From Lactarius indigo (taxonomy: Eukaryota; Basidiomycota; Agaricomycetes; Russulales; Russulaceae): a DNA stretch of 64,000 nt. The stretch covers positions 310,001 through 374,000 of the forward strand of contig JAFKAC010000054.1 of NCBI GenBank assembly GCA_025766275.1. The letters run 5' to 3'. Of the stretch, positions 61,901 to 64,000 are shown in pieces. Every line of letters begins with the position of its first letter. Positions within the stretch are counted from its first letter, which is position 1. The notes under the pieces are model-generated. The model was not told the DNA's origin and searched no databases. It saw nothing but the letters and a program-made list of their open reading frames with translations. The position numbers and the translations under genes were made by a program.

Positions 61901-63777
61901 GAGCCTGCCAAAAGGGGTCTCCAGTGGCGGAAGGCCTTGACGATCGCCAGGAGTTCAAGGTCGTAAATGTCATAGTTTCGCTCGGCTTCATTAAGGGTAG
62001 ATGAGTAATAGCCAATGGGGTGTCGTTTTCCATCTGCCTTGCGTTGAAGAAGGACTGCACCCGTAGCAAAGCCGGACGCGTCGACTTCTAGTTCGAATTG
62101 TTGGGTGAGATCCGGATGTGCTAGGACGGGTTCACTAGTAACAAGGGTTTTAATGTCTTGAAATGCCTTCTCTTCTTCCGTTCCCCAGTGCCATTCGGTA
62201 TCTTTGCGCGTGAGTTTGTTGAGAGGTCGTGCTTTGGTTGCGAAACCTCGTATGAAGGGTCGGTAAAAATTGCAGAAGCCGAGAAAAGAGCGGACGTCCT
62301 TGACCTTGGTTGGTGTGGGCCAATCCTTGATACCCGAAATTTTGACAGGGTCCATGCGTGTCACCCCCTTTTCAAGGATTACCCCCAGGTAATCCATACA
62401 TGGGGAGTGGAAGAGGCACTTTTCGAGTTTGTAATATAAATCATGCTCCGCGGAAACGCGGAGTACGTCCTTGACCGCTTCTATATGATCCGATAGGGAG
62501 TGCGTGAGTCCGGTTGCGATGCCGATGTCGTCCATGTAAACACGAATAACGGTGCCCCGTTTTTCATGTTTCACGATGATATCCCTGAAGATGAAGTTCA
62601 TCATTGTCTGGAATGTTGCGGGGGAGTTGGTTAGGCCGAAAAACATCACCGTTGGTTCAAATAATCCATAGCGCGTTTTGAATGCCGCTTTCTCTTCATC
62701 TCCCTCTTTAATGCGCACGTTGTTATACCCCCATCTGACGTCAAGTTTGGTGTAGATGTGGGCATTACTGAGATCTGTGATGAGGTCGGAGATGAGGGGG
62801 AGAGGGTACTGATTGCGAATAGTGACGGCATTTATTTTCCGATAGTCTTGAACAGGTCGTAGTTTCCCATCTTTCTTTTTGATAAAGAAGAAAGATGATG
62901 CGTATGGAGACTTAGAAGGTCGTATATATCCCTTCTTGAGCTGTTCGTTGATCCATTCGCGTAGCTTTTTGTCCTCTTCCTGTGTCATAGGGTATATCTT
63001 ACAGTCGATGGCGTCAGCGGTTCCTGGTTTGAATTCGATGGCGTGATCCCAGGGCCTGCTGGGCGGAAACCTGTCCGATGCTTCTTCGCTGAAGAGACAT
63101 TCAAATTCACGATATTCGGGGGGTAACTCAGCTTTAGTGACATATTGTTGAGCGGCAATGGCGAGATCAGTGGCAGTGGCTCTGATCCGACACTCTTCTT
63201 CAAACTGCTGCCGTTGTTCGTCCGTGACGACACAAGAGTGTACTACTTCATAGTCGTCAGTTTGAACAGTAGTTGCCGCTACCACTGGTGTTGTTTTGAT
63301 ATAAGGGTTGGTTGAGCGAATAACAATGGGAAGCATATCCTCGTGAATGGCTGCTTGCGACCACTTGATATGCGGGTCATAGATGGCAAGCCAAGGATAG
63401 CCTAGTACAATATCTTCATTGCCGATGTCTGTAATAAGGAAGCGAATTTCCTTATGGATGCCTTTAGTTTGAACATCAACGTCGGTATAATGGGTAATAC
63501 GCCCCGATTTGTTTTCTGTGTTGTCAATGTTCCATATTTTCTTCAGGACGTCAAGTAATTTTGTCCCGAGTCCCATCCTTTTTGCGAAGGAGGGTTTCAT
63601 GAAGCAATGGGTTGCTCCTGAGTCGACTAATGCGCGTATGTCGGCCATTGCGTAACTGGTGCGAATCGATACTGGAACTCTCATAGAACGATAGCGAGTC
63701 ATGATTACACTGTTACAATTAACTGCCCTTACCCAGGCCGATGGGTTCAGGCGTCCTGAAAACCCTCCTTCTTCCAC
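58972..63777 (-). CDS. pol: Element F Pol-ORF3 fusion polyprotein
   Basis: A 1601-residue open frame counted from GTG 63777, -1 to gag, so probably made as Gag-Pol. Protease DSGAT at 52-56; RT FFFIKKKDGKLRPVQDYR and YMDD 414-417; RNase H ELEVDASGFATGA near 562; integrase HHCC (near 780-820) with D852-D913-E949; chromodomain EEYEVEKI...YLVKWKGYPDSDNQW at about 1136-1195. It then continues ~400 residues as ORF3: Pro/Ala-rich, acidic segment, YIPFPIKLPNGP...FLYGKPLYATPHL, and a C-terminal coiled-coil-like helix. Unlike C, A and D, no zinc knuckle is seen in this ORF3. All catalytic residues are present. Confidence 0.95.
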   Translation of the reverse strand: MEEGGFSGRLNPSAWVRAVNCNSVIMTRYRSMRVPVSIRTSYAMADIRALVDSGATHCFMKPSFAKRMGLGTKLLDVLKKIWNIDNTENKSGRITHYTDVDVQTKGIHKEIRFLITDIGNEDIVLGYPWLAIYDPHIKWSQAAIHEDMLPIVIRSTNPYIKTTPVVAATTVQTDDYEVVHSCVVTDEQRQQFEEECRIRATATDLAIAAQQYVTKAELPPEYREFECLFSEEASDRFPPSRPWDHAIEFKPGTADAIDCKIYPMTQEEDKKLREWINEQLKKGYIRPSKSPYASSFFFIKKKDGKLRPVQDYRKINAVTIRNQYPLPLISDLITDLSNAHIYTKLDVRWGYNNVRIKEGDEEKAAFKTRYGLFEPTVMFFGLTNSPATFQTMMNFIFRDIIVKHEKRGTVIRVYMDDIGIATGLTHSLSDHIEAVKDVLRVSAEHDLYYKLEKCLFHSPCMDYLGVILEKGVTRMDPVKISGIKDWPTPTKVKDVRSFLGFCNFYRPFIRGFATKARPLNKLTRKDTEWHWGTEEEKAFQDIKTLVTSEPVLAHPDLTQQFELEVDASGFATGAVLLQRKADGKRHPIGYYSSTLNEAERNYDIYDLELLAIVKAFRHWRPLLAGSPHKIKVFSDHLNLQYWKSPQKISRRVAREVLELSEYDFEIHHIKGTSNGRADTLSRRPDYDQGENDNEGITVLPESVFVRATTLEEPQHPHWRPEILPVEMTPEHPIYEQDIAKLKPWVDAHKLKDIEGTWYKDGRRVVTGGIHDKRTIIAAHHDSPVYGHPGIKRTLQLTERHYWWPQMKNDVQDYVKGCAECQRHKVNLRPIRAPLQPIYPKPEALPFETIAVDFITKLPISRGYDSILTVTDHDCTKAAVFIPCNEEITAEGTATLYVSHVFPRFGLPSRVISDRDPRFASKFMREICKILGISQNISTAYHPRTDGQSERTNQWLEQYLRFWVNERQDDWVRYLPMAEFTHNNWPNETTRESPFFLLSGFNPRADWIDRPSPIPQVSLRLDQFKQARQRAFSCMLRVQKSWVKHKDMPKFEEGDLVWLEGRHLRTHQPTAKLAAKRHGPFKVIKVMSPVNYRLELPTQWSIHDVFHIDLLTPYRETPTHGPNYQRPPPDLVDNEEEYEVEKILDSRRFGRRRRLQYLVKWKGYPDSDNQWIDKDDVFADEAVRDFKHSNPDRETHIRVAFCQDKSPSPSYPMSSTRRNDQLALLSTLVNDSSATLVNPDSTNDAAAHRAAAGGGTTVQHEEDGPITGEELHQTLQQFPMPLQGTLDDDPATTQPAPPPMYTLTNPNTGEPEVFLTEDELFRLQAAVPRGETAQRHAEIRTRMEGDGGAVAAGATAYRRLPTPDDEGAKGVLDKDEDEDELGDHYPIRHAFLNHEFYTEDPAATPYLVDAAGGPLHRGRVAVAQAARYTPMGERDPATRAVVPEGFRVNRGPDYIPFPIKLPNGPTVQASHVQVIRGGDPFVLGLAPGSGFLYGKPLYATPHLPKNNRAFIPHEEYFMLRDRHPTDLLLTRIGDVTLTQELRRFRQFAFAEDQLEKRIRQLQMEREMVTADKKDSLYRLERANILARMEDEAEWMRQESVAD

Positions 63778-63889
63778 AATTGTTGGAGGATAATGTCTTT
63801 TACATCGTCTGATTCTCCTGCCACTCCATTAAGCCAATCGCTGGCGCGCTGTTGAGGGGGTACCACATAATGATCAGCGGTGGCTTATG
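63747..63889 (-). pseudogene. gag: Element F gag C-terminus
   Basis: Minus-strand frame ...VPPQQRASDWLNGV...KDIILQQLWKKEGFQDA, ending at TGA 63749-63747. GGT TTT CAG near the end gives the T4 run (63762-63759) for a -1 shift into pol. Upstream, near 63890, the frame runs into TAA and unrelated sequence. Confidence 0.65.
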
Positions 63890-64000
63890 TAATTGATACC
63901 CCCAACCGACGGTGAGATTCTTTAATAGTTCATACTCAGCCGGCGCCGGCCGACGGCGGAGATTCCGCCATAATTGATACTCCAACCGACGTCGGCTGGG
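63890..64000. repeat. GC-rich insert with repeated ends inside F gag
   Basis: TAATTGATACCCCCAACCGACGG (63890 on) and TAATTGATACTCCAACCGACG (63971 on) form a direct repeat around a palindromic core (GCCGGCGCCGGC). It does not look like gag and continues past the window, so it may be the end of a small DNA transposon or other repeat. Confidence 0.4.

Larger units (their letters stand above)
58434..64000 (-). mobile_element. Element F: Ty3/gypsy retrotransposon with fused pol-ORF3
   Basis: Minus-strand element whose 3' end is in the window: 3' LTR 58434-58939, polypurine tract, 1601-codon pol-ORF3, and gag C-terminus. The remainder lies beyond the edge. Pol is fully open, so the copy is young, but gag is interrupted near 63890. 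The left flanking bases GCTGG (58429-58433) are the expected target duplication; the partner is outside. Confidence 0.9.

Overview
This window is repeat-rich DNA from a filamentous basidiomycete, probably a mushroom-forming agaricomycete. The evidence is chromodomain-bearing Ty3/gypsy LTR retrotransposons, about 50-bp GT-AG introns in the one spliced gene remnant, and an agaricomycete-style BTB/POZ domain. Almost everything is retrotransposon. I label the elements A to J (my labels only). There are no rRNA or tRNA genes and no CRISPR array that I can see.

Layout. 1-1243 is a CpG-poor flank. A (1244-22596, +) is an old gag-pol-ORF3 element with target-site duplication (TSD) GTGTG. It was split twice: C (3789-11660, +, intact, TSD CAAAC) sits in its protease/RT linker, and B (16306-22572, +, TSD GTACG) sits in its 3' LTR. 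22597-26010 holds LTR fragments and G, an internally deleted C-family copy. 26440-27640 is a spliced host pseudogene with solo LTR H (TSD ACACT) in an exon. 28214-28698 is a perfect 239-bp-arm inverted repeat of hairpin units. 28720-29445 is a mitochondrial-like segment. D (29446-44116, -, A family) is 3'-truncated and split by E (33602-41620, -, nearly identical LTRs, TSD GGGTA). 44349-44856 is a solo F-family LTR (TSD CGAAG). I (44950-48775, -) is an old 5'-truncated B-family copy. 48776-52391 is degenerate DNA with one unknown ORF. J (52392-58433, +) has an A-type LTR but a strange, almost continuous frame ending in a BTB domain. F (58434 to beyond 64000, -) truncates that BTB domain.

How the genes work. 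Each element encodes Gag (capsid, zinc knuckle) and Pol (aspartic protease, RT, RNase H, integrase, chromodomain). A, C, D, F and G also carry a third product after integrase (ORF3): a proline-rich N-terminus, a conserved I-P-L-P-x-G region and a helical segment, with zinc knuckles in A, C, D and G. ORF3 is separate in C and G, and fused in frame to pol in F and, apart from TGA codons, in A and D.

Recurring sequence features. The primer-binding site (PBS) next to each readable 5' LTR is complementary to the LTR about 30 nt downstream of its TATA box, as in Tf1-type self-priming. In B, C, E and F, pol lies in the -1 frame after a T4-T5 run at the end of gag. A second purine tract resembling the 3' polypurine tract lies in the integrase of A, B, C, D, I and J. 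Older elements are CpG-depleted, and most of their in-frame stops are TGA, as expected from CGA-to-TGA change.

The strongest candidates for something undescribed are the J frame (zinc-knuckle Gag, eroded but open pol, BTB domain, only TGA stops), the shared ORF3, and the hairpin inverted repeat.
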